A stretch of 64,000 nt of DNA, taken from the NCBI GenBank assembly GCA_028285205.1, contig JANQQA010000320.1, positions 1 through 64,000 of the forward strand. Direction: 5' to 3'. Below the pieces are notes generated by a model. It saw nothing but the letters and a program-made list of their open reading frames with translations. It made no database searches and was not told the DNA's origin. The DNA is from Bythopirellula sp. (lineage in GTDB: Bacteria > Planctomycetota > Planctomycetia > Pirellulales > Lacipirellulaceae). The number at the start of each line of letters is the position of its first letter. The first letter of the stretch is position 1. Shown one piece after another: positions 46,958 through 56,496 of this stretch. The translations under genes and the position numbers were made by a program.

Positions 46958-48576
46958 GGTTTGGTTCCAAAATTCGACAAGATCGCGAACAGGGCGTCGT
47001 TGGCTTGCGCCTCTTCGCTGACGATCTCGCTGGCACCCGCTTTGTTCAGCAGCGGGACATTGGTTTGAAAACGGCAGCGTACCAGAAGGAAGCAGCTCCG
47101 GTTAGCTGAGCGGACGGCGCGAACGATGCGGATCGCCGTTTCGTCGCGCGTTACGCACACGACAATCATCGTCGCATCCGACACACCTGCGATCTCAAGA
47201 ATCTCGGATTGCGTCGCATCGCCGTTGACCGTGCGAAATCCTTGCTGAGCGAACGGATGCAGATTCAGCGGGCTGTAGTCGACGATACAGACATTTTTTC
47301 CCGCGATTTCAAGACGCGAAGCGATCTGCCGACCAGACGGGCCGGCTCCGATCACCACCGCCTGCTCGCCGACGTCGGCCGGAACGCGGTGTGGCTGAGC
47401 CTCGCGGTCATGGTCCGCTGCGGTTTGGATCCGACGCAGTCCGGTCCGCAACATTAGTGGAGTGATGATCAACGAGCAAATTGCCAAAGTCACAAGCAGT
47501 CGATATTGCGCTTCGCTGATCAAACCCGATTCCCAACCAAGCACGATCAGAACGAAGGCGAACTCGCCAATGTGGGCAAGCCCCACACCCAACCCGAGAG
47601 CCGTACGCCAATTTATGCCGGTCAGCCGCAAGGCGATCGCAGCCGCCAAGCTCTTGGTCAGCATGATCCCAGCCAGACCGCCGAACAGTAGTAAAGGCTG
47701 CTTCCAGAGCAAGCTCACGTCGGCCAGCAAACCGAGACTGACAAAAAAGATGGCTGAGAACGACTCGCGAAATGGCAACACCAGCGCATCGACCTGGTGT
47801 GTCCAACGATTGCCGCTGAAGATAAGTCCAGCAGCGAACGCTCCGATCGCCGGTGGTAAGCCGATCGCGTGAGCTGCCCACGTGACGCCGCCCAAGCACA
47901 CGAGCGTCAGCAGCACGACCAAGTCGGGACTGCGAAAGGCGGCCAGTTGCGGAATTAACCATTGCGCCAACAGTTGGCGTAGCGCGACCACCGATGCGAC
48001 AAAAAGCAATGAGACGATTGCTAGTCGCAGATAGTCAGCGGCAGTCGCCGCCTCGCCTTCACCCGTCAACAGCGGGATCAGTAGCAGCAACGGGATTAGC
48101 GCCACATCTTGAAACAGCAAGATGCCAATCGCGCGCCGTCCGTGGGCGAGTCCAGAGTGTCCTTGCTCGGAGAGAGCCTTGAAGATGAGCACGGTTGAGC
48201 TAAACGAGACTGCGGCCGCGATGAGAAATGCCGTCTCCCACGGCAGGCCGTAGGCAGACAGCAATCCGGCGACTGGCAGAGCCACTAGCAACATTTGCAC
48301 GCTGCCGCCTACGAGCAAGTGCCTGCCAAGTTTCAGCAGTTCATCAAGCGAGAACTCAATGCCGATAGAAAATAGCAGCAGAAAGACGCCCAACTCCGCT
48401 AGATACTCGATCTCGTGCTCTCGATCGACGACCCAACCGAGTGCGCTCGCACCGATGAGCACACCGATAGCCAGATAGCCGACCAGTACCGAAACACGCA
48501 GTCGTCGGCAGACGACCGCGGCGATCAGCCCTGCCGCCAGGATGACCAGCAGATCGTAGATCAGCTTAGGTGGCAT
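46954..48576 (-). CDS. CPA2-family cation/proton antiporter with TrkA-N domain
   Basis: A 540-residue Kef-like protein: about 12 membrane helices (about 5-390) of the Na+/H+-exchanger fold (LLLFSIGIEFSLDEL, AALIAAAVSF-like helices), then a cytoplasmic TrkA-N/RCK domain from about 415 (AVVIGAGPSGRQIASRLEIA, VNGDATQSEILEIAGV). It exchanges K+ or Na+ for protons with NAD(H)-type control by the RCK domain. ATG 48576 overlaps the end of ald by 11 nt, and a TTG directly before it is less likely. Middle gene of the ald-kef-mtnA operon. Confidence 0.9.
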   Translation of the reverse strand: MPPKLIYDLLVILAAGLIAAVVCRRLRVSVLVGYLAIGVLIGASALGWVVDREHEIEYLAELGVFLLLFSIGIEFSLDELLKLGRHLLVGGSVQMLLVALPVAGLLSAYGLPWETAFLIAAAVSFSSTVLIFKALSEQGHSGLAHGRRAIGILLFQDVALIPLLLLIPLLTGEGEAATAADYLRLAIVSLLFVASVVALRQLLAQWLIPQLAAFRSPDLVVLLTLVCLGGVTWAAHAIGLPPAIGAFAAGLIFSGNRWTHQVDALVLPFRESFSAIFFVSLGLLADVSLLWKQPLLLFGGLAGIMLTKSLAAAIALRLTGINWRTALGLGVGLAHIGEFAFVLIVLGWESGLISEAQYRLLVTLAICSLIITPLMLRTGLRRIQTAADHDREAQPHRVPADVGEQAVVIGAGPSGRQIASRLEIAGKNVCIVDYSPLNLHPFAQQGFRTVNGDATQSEILEIAGVSDATMIVVCVTRDETAIRIVRAVRSANRSCFLLVRCRFQTNVPLLNKAGASEIVSEEAQANDALFAILSNFGTKP

Positions 48577-49678
48577 CAAACCGTTCGCTCAGGGGCAGGT
48601 CGAACGTCTCGGCGACCGCACGATTGGTCGTTTCGCCGGCGTGCATGTTGATCGCTCGCGCGACGGGCGGTAGCTGCTGTGCGGCGGGCTCGATGCCATG
48701 TTCCGCAATTTGAATCGCCCAGGGGAGCGTGACGTTGCACAGGGCGTAGGTGCTCGTCCGTCCAACGGCACCGGGCATATTCGTCACGCAATAGTGCACC
48801 ACGTCGTCGACGACATAGGTCGGCTCAGCGTGTGATGTCGGTTTGCTCGTTTCGATGCAGCCACCTTGGTCAATCGCGACGTCGATGATCACGCTGCCAT
48901 GCTTCATGGTCTTGAGATCGTCGCGTTCGATCAACCGCGGTGCCTTGGCTCCAGGAATCAACACCGCACCGACCACCAGATCGGCTAGCGCGATCTGTTC
49001 GCGAACGATATGACGATCGCTGAACAACACATCGACATTTGGTGGCATGACGTCGGCCAGATATCGCAGCCGATCCATGTTGATGTCGAGAATGCTCACA
49101 TTGGCATTGAAGCCCGCGGCGATTTTCGCGGCATTGGCGCCGACCACGCCGCCGCCGAGGATCGTAATGTTCGCCGGGGCGACGCCGGGAACTCCCCCCA
49201 GCAAGATGCCACGGCCCATCTGCGGACGCTCGAGATACTTTGCGCCTTCCTGGATGCTCATCCGTCCCGCAACTTCGCTCATCGGCGTGAGCAGCGGTAG
49301 CCGTCCGGCGTCGTCAGCAAGTGTCTCGTAGGCGACGGCCGTGCATTTTGTGTTGAGAATCGCCTCCGTGAGAGCCCGATCGGCGGCGAAATGGAAGTAG
49401 GTGAAGACGATTTGGCCTTCGCGAATCAGCGACCATTCGCTTGGCTGCGGTTCCTTCACTTTGACGATCATGTCGGCGCGGGCGAAGATTTCCTCCGCGC
49501 TGCTAACCATTTCGCAACCCTGTTGTAGGTAGTCATGGTCTGGCAATCCCGAGCCCAGCCCCGCGCCCGCCTCAACCAACACTTGATGGCCGCGACGTGT
49601 CAGTTCTTCGACTCCCACGGGCAGCATTCCGACACGGTACTCGTCTGACTTGATTTCACGAGGCACGCCAACAATCAT
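48566..49678 (-). CDS. ald: Alanine dehydrogenase
   Basis: The 370-residue NAD-dependent enzyme interconverts alanine with pyruvate and ammonia. The N-terminus MIVGVPREIKSDEYRVGMLP is the family signature. Substrate lysine lies in VKVKEPQPSEW, histidine in TYFHFAAD, the Rossmann motif in ILGGGVVGANAAKIA, and the acid in VIIDVAIDQGG. The length matches. It leads the ald-kef-mtnA operon with overlapping reading frames, so ammonia release or assimilation is tied to an antiporter and to methylthioribose salvage for reasons not evident. Confidence 0.96.
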   Translation of the reverse strand: MIVGVPREIKSDEYRVGMLPVGVEELTRRGHQVLVEAGAGLGSGLPDHDYLQQGCEMVSSAEEIFARADMIVKVKEPQPSEWSLIREGQIVFTYFHFAADRALTEAILNTKCTAVAYETLADDAGRLPLLTPMSEVAGRMSIQEGAKYLERPQMGRGILLGGVPGVAPANITILGGGVVGANAAKIAAGFNANVSILDINMDRLRYLADVMPPNVDVLFSDRHIVREQIALADLVVGAVLIPGAKAPRLIERDDLKTMKHGSVIIDVAIDQGGCIETSKPTSHAEPTYVVDDVVHYCVTNMPGAVGRTSTYALCNVTLPWAIQIAEHGIEPAAQQLPPVARAINMHAGETTNRAVAETFDLPLSERFDAT

Positions 49679-49841
49679 CTCAACAACTCCGGTTCATATT
49701 TTGGTAACATTGCGGTCAGTGTAACACTGGGGCAGGTTGCCACCAGGGGCAGCAGCAGCCTAGGTTCTCGCATTCGCCGCCCGTTTTTGTTCGATTTGCG
49801 TAGCCCCGATTTCCACTGTTTCAACGACCCAACCTTCACGT

Positions 49842-50108
49842 ATGCAAACCGAGAAAAATCAGACTTGGCTACCTGTCGTCGTGATCGCAGGGGCGCTGGT
49901 GGTGTGGATGGCCATTCTAGCGGCGGGCGCATATTGGGCTCCTGTCGGCGAGGGGGCGGGCGGCGACTTCCGCAAGTTGTGGGTCGTCGCGGCCACGACA
50001 GGCGGATTCCTGTTGCTGTGGGTGTTCGTGCTCCTGATCCATCGCGGGAAAGCCCGCCGACGGGCTGAGGATTCTGACGGGCGGGTCGAGAAAAACAGGG
50101 ATTCTTGA
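49842..50108 (+). CDS. Small two-helix membrane protein upstream of rplM
   Basis: An 88-residue protein with two hydrophobic helices (WLPVVVIAGALVVWMAILAA and LWVVAATTGGFLLLWVFVLL) and a basic, hydrophilic C-terminus. No family recognised. It lies 98 nt before rplM on the same strand. The start has no clear ribosome-binding site, so the call rests on the good membrane topology and uninterrupted frame. Confidence 0.55.
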   Translation: MQTEKNQTWLPVVVIAGALVVWMAILAAGAYWAPVGEGAGGDFRKLWVVAATTGGFLLLWVFVLLIHRGKARRRAEDSDGRVEKNRDS

Positions 50109-50205
50109 CCCATCTGGTCAAAGTTTCGTGGGAGGTCCACCCTTGCTGAGTCGTGGCGGGGCCGGTAGATTAATGGATTCCCAACCCTTAACTGGACGTA
50201 AGCAG

Positions 50206-50643
50206 ATGAAAACCTACATGGCCAAAACTGGTGAGGTCGAGCAGAAATGGCTGCTGGTCGACGCCACCGATAAAGCTGTCGGTCGCCTGGCGAGCGAAAT
50301 CGCCACGATCCTGATGGGCAAGCACCGCCCGACTTATACCCCGCACGTCGATACCGGCGATTACGTCGTCGTGACCAACGTCGAGAAGATCAGCTTTAGC
50401 GGCAAGAAATGGGAGCAGAAGAAGTACGCCTGGTACACCGGCTACCCGCGTCAACGGACAATTACGGCGGAAGACCGTCGGGACAAGAAGCCGGAATTGA
50501 TCCTCACCGAGGCGGTCCGTCGTATGCTTCCCAAGAATAAGCTTGGTCGTGCGATGCTAGCGAAACTGAAAGTTTACGCCGGCTCCGATCATCCCCATTC
50601 CGCACAGCAACCCGAACCAACAGAGCTCGCCCTGCAGGCGTAG
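50206..50643 (+). CDS. rplM: 50S ribosomal protein L13
   Basis: A 145-residue L13. Typical sequence is visible: KWLLVDATDKAVGRLASEIA, LMGKHRPTYTPHVDTGDYVV, and the conserved AVRRMLPKNKLGRAML. The start at 50206 (MKTYMAK) is preferred because the longer frame upstream adds a non-L13 stretch. It is followed by rpsI 92 nt downstream, the usual bacterial pair. L13 binds 23S rRNA early in 50S assembly. Confidence 0.97.
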   Translation: MKTYMAKTGEVEQKWLLVDATDKAVGRLASEIATILMGKHRPTYTPHVDTGDYVVVTNVEKISFSGKKWEQKKYAWYTGYPRQRTITAEDRRDKKPELILTEAVRRMLPKNKLGRAMLAKLKVYAGSDHPHSAQQPEPTELALQA

Positions 50644-50735
50644 CGTTAAGAAGGCGAGAGGCCAGAGCGGTCCACTTCACAGCACGCAGCACCCCTCGCC
50701 GCTGATCTCCCACCCCCAAACTAGGATATTTGTTC

Positions 50736-51134
50736 ATGGCAGCTACCGTCGAAGAAGCCCTCGGCACCGGTCGACGCAAGACATCGGTCGCTCGCGTTCG
50801 CATTCGCGAAGGCAGTGGCAAGATCACCATCAACAAACGTGAATTGGACGATTACTTCAAGACCGATCAGGATCGCAACGCGGTGCTGGCTCCGCTGGAG
50901 CACTGCGAAGTCCGGGATTCTGTCGACGTGATAATCCGCTGTCACGGCGGTGGTACGACCGGGCAAGCCGGTGCCTGCATGCAAGGCATCGCCCGGGCGT
51001 TGCTCAAGCACGATACCGACTTGACTGAGAAGCTCCGCGAGAAGCACTTCCTCACGCGCGACTCGCGTATGAAGGAGCGCAAGAAGCCTGGTTTGCACGG
51101 TGCCCGTCGCGGGACACAGTTCTCCAAGCGTTAG
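50736..51134 (+). CDS. rpsI: 30S ribosomal protein S9
   Basis: A 132-residue S9 with GTGRRKTSVARVRIREGSGK, CHGGGTTGQAGACMQGIARA, and the basic C-terminal tail ending FSKR that reaches the P site tRNA. ATG 50736 gives a normal N-terminus; TTG two codons earlier is unlikely. It ends the rplM-rpsI unit with a strong terminator. Confidence 0.97.
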   Translation: MAATVEEALGTGRRKTSVARVRIREGSGKITINKRELDDYFKTDQDRNAVLAPLEHCEVRDSVDVIIRCHGGGTTGQAGACMQGIARALLKHDTDLTEKLREKHFLTRDSRMKERKKPGLHGARRGTQFSKR

Positions 51135-51164
51135 TGCATTCGGATGGTTTTCGAAAACACCACA

Positions 51165-51190
51165 AGCCGCCCTCCGGGGCGGCTTTTTTC
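51165..51190 (+). terminator. Intrinsic terminator of rplM-rpsI
   Basis: aagccgccc (51165-51173) and gggcggctt (51178-51186) form a perfect 9-bp stem around tccg, followed by tttt. Confidence 0.9.
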
Positions 51191-51281
51191 GTGGTGGTCT
51201 GCACCGGGATTCTTGCTATTGGTAGCCGCCACTTCAGGATAGGATAGATGGCTGCCGGATGATCCCCTGAGGCCCAGGCAA

Positions 51282-51983
51282 GTGGACGTGGATTCGACAG
51301 CCAGCAAATCACGACTAGTCACCGGTGGCCGCAAGCTGGTGAAGTGGCTAAGCCGGGGCGTACTGCTGCTGGTAGGCGTGCTGCTGCTGGGCATGCTGCC
51401 CGTAAACAACGATTACTCAGCGACGCCTGACGGCGTTGAGATCTTCGTTACTTCTAACGCCGTGCACGCCGACATCATCATGCCGGCGACAAACGACATC
51501 ATGGACTGGCGTGGATTCTACTCCGATGCCGCATTCCGTGGCGACGTCGATCCCTACACGCATGTCGCGATCGGCTGGGGCGACCGAGGGTTCTTCCTGA
51601 AGACCCGCACGTGGGATGACTTTAAGCTCTCCACTGCCGCCAACGCGATGTTCCTCCCGTCGGAGTCCTGCATTCACGTCAACTACACGAACCCAGAGTT
51701 CCACGCTGGGCGTGCGGAAGTGAGCATCACGGAAGACGAATACCGAGACCTTGTGGCGTTCATCAAAAGCTCGCACGTTCACAGCGAACAAGGCAAACCT
51801 GTGCAAATTGACGGGTTCGCCTACTGGCAGACCGACGCGTTCTTCGCTGCCCTTGGCACATACCACTTGCTCAACACCTGCAACTCCTGGGTCGGTCGTG
51901 GGCTCGACACCGCCGACGTGCGCGTGCCGTGGCTATCGCCGCTACCGAAGACCCCGCTGCTATACTTGCCGCGGAGCCAATAG
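51282..51983 (+). CDS. TIGR02117/DUF2459 family protein
   Basis: A 233-residue protein with an N-terminal membrane anchor (GVLLLVGVLLLGMLPV) and a body that matches the TIGR02117 (DUF2459) family: EIFVTSNAVHADIIMPA, HVAIGWGDRGFFLKT, SESCIHVNYTNPEFHAG and NTCNSWVGRGL. The Cys and His positions hint at a papain-like hydrolase fold (Cys in NTCNSW, His in NAVHAD). Role unknown; family members often sit near envelope or polymer-storage genes. GTG 51282 is used as start; GTG 51288 is an alternative. Confidence 0.85.
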   Translation: MDVDSTASKSRLVTGGRKLVKWLSRGVLLLVGVLLLGMLPVNNDYSATPDGVEIFVTSNAVHADIIMPATNDIMDWRGFYSDAAFRGDVDPYTHVAIGWGDRGFFLKTRTWDDFKLSTAANAMFLPSESCIHVNYTNPEFHAGRAEVSITEDEYRDLVAFIKSSHVHSEQGKPVQIDGFAYWQTDAFFAALGTYHLLNTCNSWVGRGLDTADVRVPWLSPLPKTPLLYLPRSQ

Positions 51984-52236
51984 CAGCAGTACCCGAGGTA
52001 TGATTGCTGTTGGTATGTCGGCTGTCTGATTGCTCGCAGCAGCGGCAGGCAGACCGAAGCCGATGCCATTGCAGGGCGGCCGTACTGATTTGCGGTTGCT
52101 CTTTCTGTTCGCGTCCGGGAAACGCCTACCAAATCTGGCCGAAACCTCTCGAATCGGGCGGGGTTTCATCTCCTTAGAACCGGGATGGTATGCTTAAGTG
52201 TGTGGGTTTCGGTAGTCTTCTCGACGGGAGATTCTG

Positions 52237-53862
52237 ATGGCGTTGACCTTTAGAAGTTCTACGGCTGCGTGTCTGGTGGCGTTTTTGCTGCTCGTTGGTA
52301 TTTCGAGTGGTATCGCGGCCCCATCGATCTCTGGCGTGGCAAAACGCGTGGACGTTGCGATTACTTCCGAGGTGTTCGACGAATCGACCGAGTTGGCGCC
52401 TCGCTGCGACGATGAGACCTTTCTGCGCCGGGCCTACCTCGACATCGTCGGTGACATTCCGACTCCCGAGGCGGCGGTCGCGTTTCTGCTCGATCCCGCA
52501 GCCGACAAGCGTGCCCGGCTTGTGCAGGAATTGCTCGATGAGCCCCATTACGGGCAAAACTGGGCTCGTTACTGGCGCGATGTCGTATTTTATCGAGCCC
52601 AGGAACCGCGGGCGCGCATCGCGGTGAACGCGATGGTTGTGGATCTAGCCCAACAACTGAACGAAAACGTTGGTTGGGACCAGATCGCCAGCGAATTCAT
52701 TACCGCACGAGGCGACGTGCGCGAGGACGGTCACACCGCGATCGTCATGGCGCAGGATGGTCGCACCGAGGAAACCACCGCCGAAATGTCGCGGATTTTT
52801 CTCGGCATTCAAATCCAGTGTGCCCAGTGCCACGACCATCCCTACGATCGCTGGAAGCGGGAGCAATTTCACGAACTGGCGGCATTTTTTCCGCGCATCG
52901 GCGTGAGGCAGGTTCGCGAAGTCACCAAACGCAGTTTCGAAGTGTATGCGAGCGACCGCTACAGCCAACGACAGCGGAAGCAGAACAACGACCGTCGTCC
53001 CACGGCGGAACATCGCATGCCCGATCTCAACCATCCAGAGCTTCCCGGTGCCGTGATGAAGCCGAAGTTCTTTCTCACCAGCGCTAGCCTTCCGCTGGCT
53101 CTCCGCGACGACGAGCGTCGCGAGCAACTGGCCGAGTGGCTGACCGAAAACGAGTGGTTCTCGATCGCGATCGTTAACCGCATGTGGGCAGAATTGGTGG
53201 GCGAGCCGTTTTACCCGGCGATCGACGACATCGGCCCCGATCGCGAGCCAACCGCGCCGACCGCCATGAAGCTCCTCGCCAAGAAGTTCGCTGAGGGCGG
53301 CCACGACATCAAATGGTTGGTGGCAACCATCTGTCAAACAGACGCCTACCAGCGCGAAGCGCGACCGCGCCGGGGGCCGACGGGGACTTCGTTTGCGGCC
53401 AATGTGCCGCAACGACTGCGGAGCGATCAGTTGTACAACGCACTACTGACAGCAATGGGTGGCGAAGAGCAGGGTAGCAACGCCCGCGGGTATCGCGGTG
53501 CCAATCGCGGCTCGGCCCGCCCGCGCGATGCATTTGACGAGTTATTTGGCTACGACCCCAGTGAGCCACGCGAAGGTATTTCCGCTACGATCCCACAATC
53601 GCTCGCCCTGATGAACGGATCGGAGGTACACAGCTATCTCAACCCTGCGAAGCAAACTCTGCTGCGAAAGTTAACTCGTGAGATTGACAATAACGAGGCA
53701 CTGATCGTGGAACTGTACTTGCGATGCTTCAATCGTGAGCCCTCGGACGATGAACTCGCTCGCGCGACGGCTTATTGCTACGAAGTATCGAAACGAACTG
53801 AAGCGTTTGAAGATCTGTTGTGGGTACTGGTGAACTCCGCAGAATTTCAACATCGCAGATAG
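52237..53862 (+). CDS. DUF1549/DUF1553 domain protein
   Basis: A 541-residue exported protein of a planctomycete-type family. It has a signal peptide (SSTAACLVAFLLLVGISSGI), a DUF1549 domain (about 30-240) with FLRRAYLDIVGDIPTPEA and the heme-like CxxCH in CAQCHDHP (Cys195, Cys198, His199), and a DUF1553 part (about 275-535) with EWFSIAIVNRMWAE and DAYQREARPRRG. gggag precedes the ATG. It lies 89 nt before a DUF1501 gene; such pairs are very common in this phylum. Biochemical role not established; the CxxCH may bind heme but only one is present. Confidence 0.9.
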   Translation: MALTFRSSTAACLVAFLLLVGISSGIAAPSISGVAKRVDVAITSEVFDESTELAPRCDDETFLRRAYLDIVGDIPTPEAAVAFLLDPAADKRARLVQELLDEPHYGQNWARYWRDVVFYRAQEPRARIAVNAMVVDLAQQLNENVGWDQIASEFITARGDVREDGHTAIVMAQDGRTEETTAEMSRIFLGIQIQCAQCHDHPYDRWKREQFHELAAFFPRIGVRQVREVTKRSFEVYASDRYSQRQRKQNNDRRPTAEHRMPDLNHPELPGAVMKPKFFLTSASLPLALRDDERREQLAEWLTENEWFSIAIVNRMWAELVGEPFYPAIDDIGPDREPTAPTAMKLLAKKFAEGGHDIKWLVATICQTDAYQREARPRRGPTGTSFAANVPQRLRSDQLYNALLTAMGGEEQGSNARGYRGANRGSARPRDAFDELFGYDPSEPREGISATIPQSLALMNGSEVHSYLNPAKQTLLRKLTREIDNNEALIVELYLRCFNREPSDDELARATAYCYEVSKRTEAFEDLLWVLVNSAEFQHRR

Positions 53863-53951
53863 CTTCACGTCGCGGGGAACACCGGGAATTTGCAGGTGTC
53901 AGTCGGCTCCACATTGATTGCGAACTGAGAACTTAATCGAGGAATCCAACG

Positions 53952-55250
53952 ATGGCGCGTCTTCAGCATCACACGAACATCGCCTTGCATCGCGGTCACG
54001 TCGTCGGACGGCGAGATTTCCTACGTCACGTCGCGGCCACGGGGCTCGCCGCGGGAGCCTGTAACTGGACCGACGTGATTAGTGCTTCAGCCGAGGAGTT
54101 GCGTTCACGCGGGATGGCGTGCATCTTGCTCTGGATGCAGGGCGGGCCTTCACAGTTCGAAACCTTCAGCCCCAAGCCCAAACACGACCACGGTGGCGAG
54201 ACCAAGGCGATCTCGACGAGCGTCCCTGGGATCGAAATCTCTGAACACCTGCCGCACTGTGCCAAAGTAATGGATGAGTTGGCCATCATCCGTTCGATGA
54301 CGAGCAAGGAAGGCAATCACCAACGGGCCAGTTATCTGTTGCATCACGGGTACTTGCCCATGGGCGGGGTGAAGTTTCCAACATTAGGTGCTAACGTCGC
54401 GCATCAAATCGGCGACGCGTCTCACCAACTGCCCAGCTACGTACGCATCGGCGGCCGCCTTCCCAACGGAGGGAACGGCGGATTCCTGGGAGTCGAATAT
54501 GATCCGCTCGTGCTGAACTCCGCGGAGCGAATGCCACAGAATACGAAACCGCGTACCGGCTTGGATCGTTATCATCGCCGCCTGGAGTTGCTCGATTCGA
54601 TTCAAACGGAGTTCGCCGCCTCGGTGGGAACGCAGGTCGTCTCCGATCATCGCAAGCTGACTGACCGGGCTGCGGAGATGATCTTGAGCCCCAGCATGAA
54701 GGCGTTCGATCTTGAGCAAGAGCCTCAGAAAGTCCGCGAGGAATACGGGTCGGGGAACTTTGCCTCCGGCTGCCAAATGGCACGTCGTCTGATCGAGCAC
54801 GGCGTCACCTTCGTTGAAGTGGTTTCTAACGGTTGGGATACGCACCAGGACGTCTTCGAACGCACGAAAGATCTTACGGCTCAGATCGATCAGCCCATGG
54901 CGACGCTAATCACCGATCTCAAGCGACGTGGGATGCTCGACCGCACGCTGGTCGTCTGGATGGGAGAATTTGGGCGCACACCGCGTATCAACCCCCGCGC
55001 TGGTCGCGACCACTACCCCAAGGCGTTTAATGCGGTTCTCGCCGGGGGCGGCGTTCAGGGGGGGCAAGTGATCGGAAGTACAAACTACGCAGGCACAGAA
55101 GTCGACGAACGTCCGGTAACGGTCAACGATTTGTTCCGCACGATTTACCACACACTCGACATCGACCCCGACCACGAGAACGTTAGCAAGATCGGCCGGC
55201 CCATTAAGCTTGTCGACGGGGGCGAAGTGGTCGAGGAGTTGTTCGTCTAG
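53952..55250 (+). CDS. DUF1501 sulfatase-like protein with Tat signal
   Basis: A 432-residue protein of the DUF1501 family, related to the alkaline phosphatase/sulfatase fold. A twin-arginine signal GRRDFLRHVAATGLAAGA with Arg20-Arg21 leads to export after folding. Later blocks LLWMQGGPSQFETFSPKPK, VSNGWDTHQDVF, VWMGEFGRTPRINPRAGRDH and HTLDIDPDH match the family, including metal-binding-looking Asp/His. It is the partner of the upstream DUF1549 protein. Substrate unknown. Converges on preA with a gap of 11 nt. Confidence 0.92.
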   Translation: MARLQHHTNIALHRGHVVGRRDFLRHVAATGLAAGACNWTDVISASAEELRSRGMACILLWMQGGPSQFETFSPKPKHDHGGETKAISTSVPGIEISEHLPHCAKVMDELAIIRSMTSKEGNHQRASYLLHHGYLPMGGVKFPTLGANVAHQIGDASHQLPSYVRIGGRLPNGGNGGFLGVEYDPLVLNSAERMPQNTKPRTGLDRYHRRLELLDSIQTEFAASVGTQVVSDHRKLTDRAAEMILSPSMKAFDLEQEPQKVREEYGSGNFASGCQMARRLIEHGVTFVEVVSNGWDTHQDVFERTKDLTAQIDQPMATLITDLKRRGMLDRTLVVWMGEFGRTPRINPRAGRDHYPKAFNAVLAGGGVQGGQVIGSTNYAGTEVDERPVTVNDLFRTIYHTLDIDPDHENVSKIGRPIKLVDGGEVVEELFV

Positions 55251-55261
55251 CAGGACTACGA

Positions 55262-56404
55262 CTAGCCACGCGCTAAGGCGTCGCTCTGGTCGACGAAGTC
55301 GTCGCCGCTCCACTGGTCGTCGGCTTCGATCATCTGCTTGTCGTCCTGCTGTTGGGACTTGGCGGCTTTGGCTTCCGCCCGTGCTTCCGCTTGACGAGCC
55401 ACGAGATCGAAGTGCGTGGTGAAATAGGGCAGGCTATGCCCCTTGAAGTCGTCGAGCGTGTCAAAGCTGTGCTTCTCCATGAACGCCAGCAGTTGTTCGC
55501 ACATGTCCGCGACAATACGATAGCCGAACTTCATCACGCCCGTGCAAACCTGCACCGTGTCCGCACCCAACAAGATAAACTGGGCCGCGTCCTCGCCGGT
55601 CTCCACGCCGCCAATGCCGCTTAGCGTCCGATCGGGAAACTCCTTGCGAATGACCTGTGAGATCTCCATGCACATGCGCAGCGCGATCGGCATGACGGCG
55701 CGGCAGGAGTAACCGCCCGGTGTGGTGTAGCCCTCGACCGAGGGCTCGGGCCGCAGCGTGTCGAGATTAACGCCCAGCACACTGCGAATCGTGTTGATCG
55801 CGGCCACACCTTCGCAATCTGCTGCGAAGGCGGCCCGCGCGGGGTCTTCGATATGAGTGACGTTGGGGGTCAACTTCGCCCACACAGGGACGGTGGCCAC
55901 TTCGTTCACCCAGCTGGAGACTTCGCCGAGGATCTCTGGGTTCTCGCCCATGGCCGACCCCATCTTCCGCTCGGGCAGTCCGTGCGGACACGAGAAGTTA
56001 AGTTCGAACGCATCGACGCCCAGGTCTTGGCAGCGCTGGATGATCTCTTGCCACGCATCACGGTTGTATTCCTCCATCACCGAAGCAATAAGAATCCGAT
56101 CAGGGTACTTGTCCTTCACCGCTTTGAGTTCGTCCGCCCACACGTCGAAGCTGCGATCGGAGATCAGCTCGATGTTTTCCCAGCCGATGATCTCTTTCGA
56201 ATCTCGTGCGCGGAGCCGCGCGTAGCGTGGTTGCACATTGGTCACTTTGTCAGCATCGAGGCTGATGGTCTTGCAAATGACCGCGCCCCAGCCTTCGTCG
56301 AAGGCCTTGCCAATGACGTTGCCGTTCGTTCCGGGAGGGCCGGAGCCAATCACGAACGGATTCGGAAGCTTGAGGCCGTTGACCGTGGTTTCTAGGGTGG
56401 GCAT
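55262..56404 (-). CDS. preA: Dihydropyrimidine dehydrogenase PreA-like subunit, no Fe-S domain
   Basis: A 380-residue FMN barrel of the DHOD/DPD group: NPFVIGSGPPGTNG at the start, FELNFSCPHGLPERKMGSA, WAKLTPNVT, and IGGVETGEDAAQFILLGA. The enzyme reduces uracil or thymine to the dihydro form using NADH. Two oddities: the C-terminal ferredoxin domain with its cysteines is absent (the tail after about 335 is Ala/Gln/Lys- then Asp-rich without Cys), and the position equal to the mammalian catalytic Cys (GLACGQDP) reads Met152 (GSAMGENP). No preT is near. It is the last gene of the minus-strand catabolic operon. The substrate follows from the neighbours. Confidence 0.88.
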   Translation of the reverse strand: MPTLETTVNGLKLPNPFVIGSGPPGTNGNVIGKAFDEGWGAVICKTISLDADKVTNVQPRYARLRARDSKEIIGWENIELISDRSFDVWADELKAVKDKYPDRILIASVMEEYNRDAWQEIIQRCQDLGVDAFELNFSCPHGLPERKMGSAMGENPEILGEVSSWVNEVATVPVWAKLTPNVTHIEDPARAAFAADCEGVAAINTIRSVLGVNLDTLRPEPSVEGYTTPGGYSCRAVMPIALRMCMEISQVIRKEFPDRTLSGIGGVETGEDAAQFILLGADTVQVCTGVMKFGYRIVADMCEQLLAFMEKHSFDTLDDFKGHSLPYFTTHFDLVARQAEARAEAKAAKSQQQDDKQMIEADDQWSGDDFVDQSDALARG

Positions 56405-56496
56405 CGCAAATGCTCCTCGTGCGTCGAAATCTTGTGCTCCACGGAGTCACGCGGGATTCGGATAGGCAATTTCTGCGCGCCCGTAGTCAATCTATT

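Noticed and set aside
49675-50121. 148-residue minus-strand frame near ald
   Set aside because: It overlaps the start of ald and lies opposite a better small membrane protein frame; no recognisable features.
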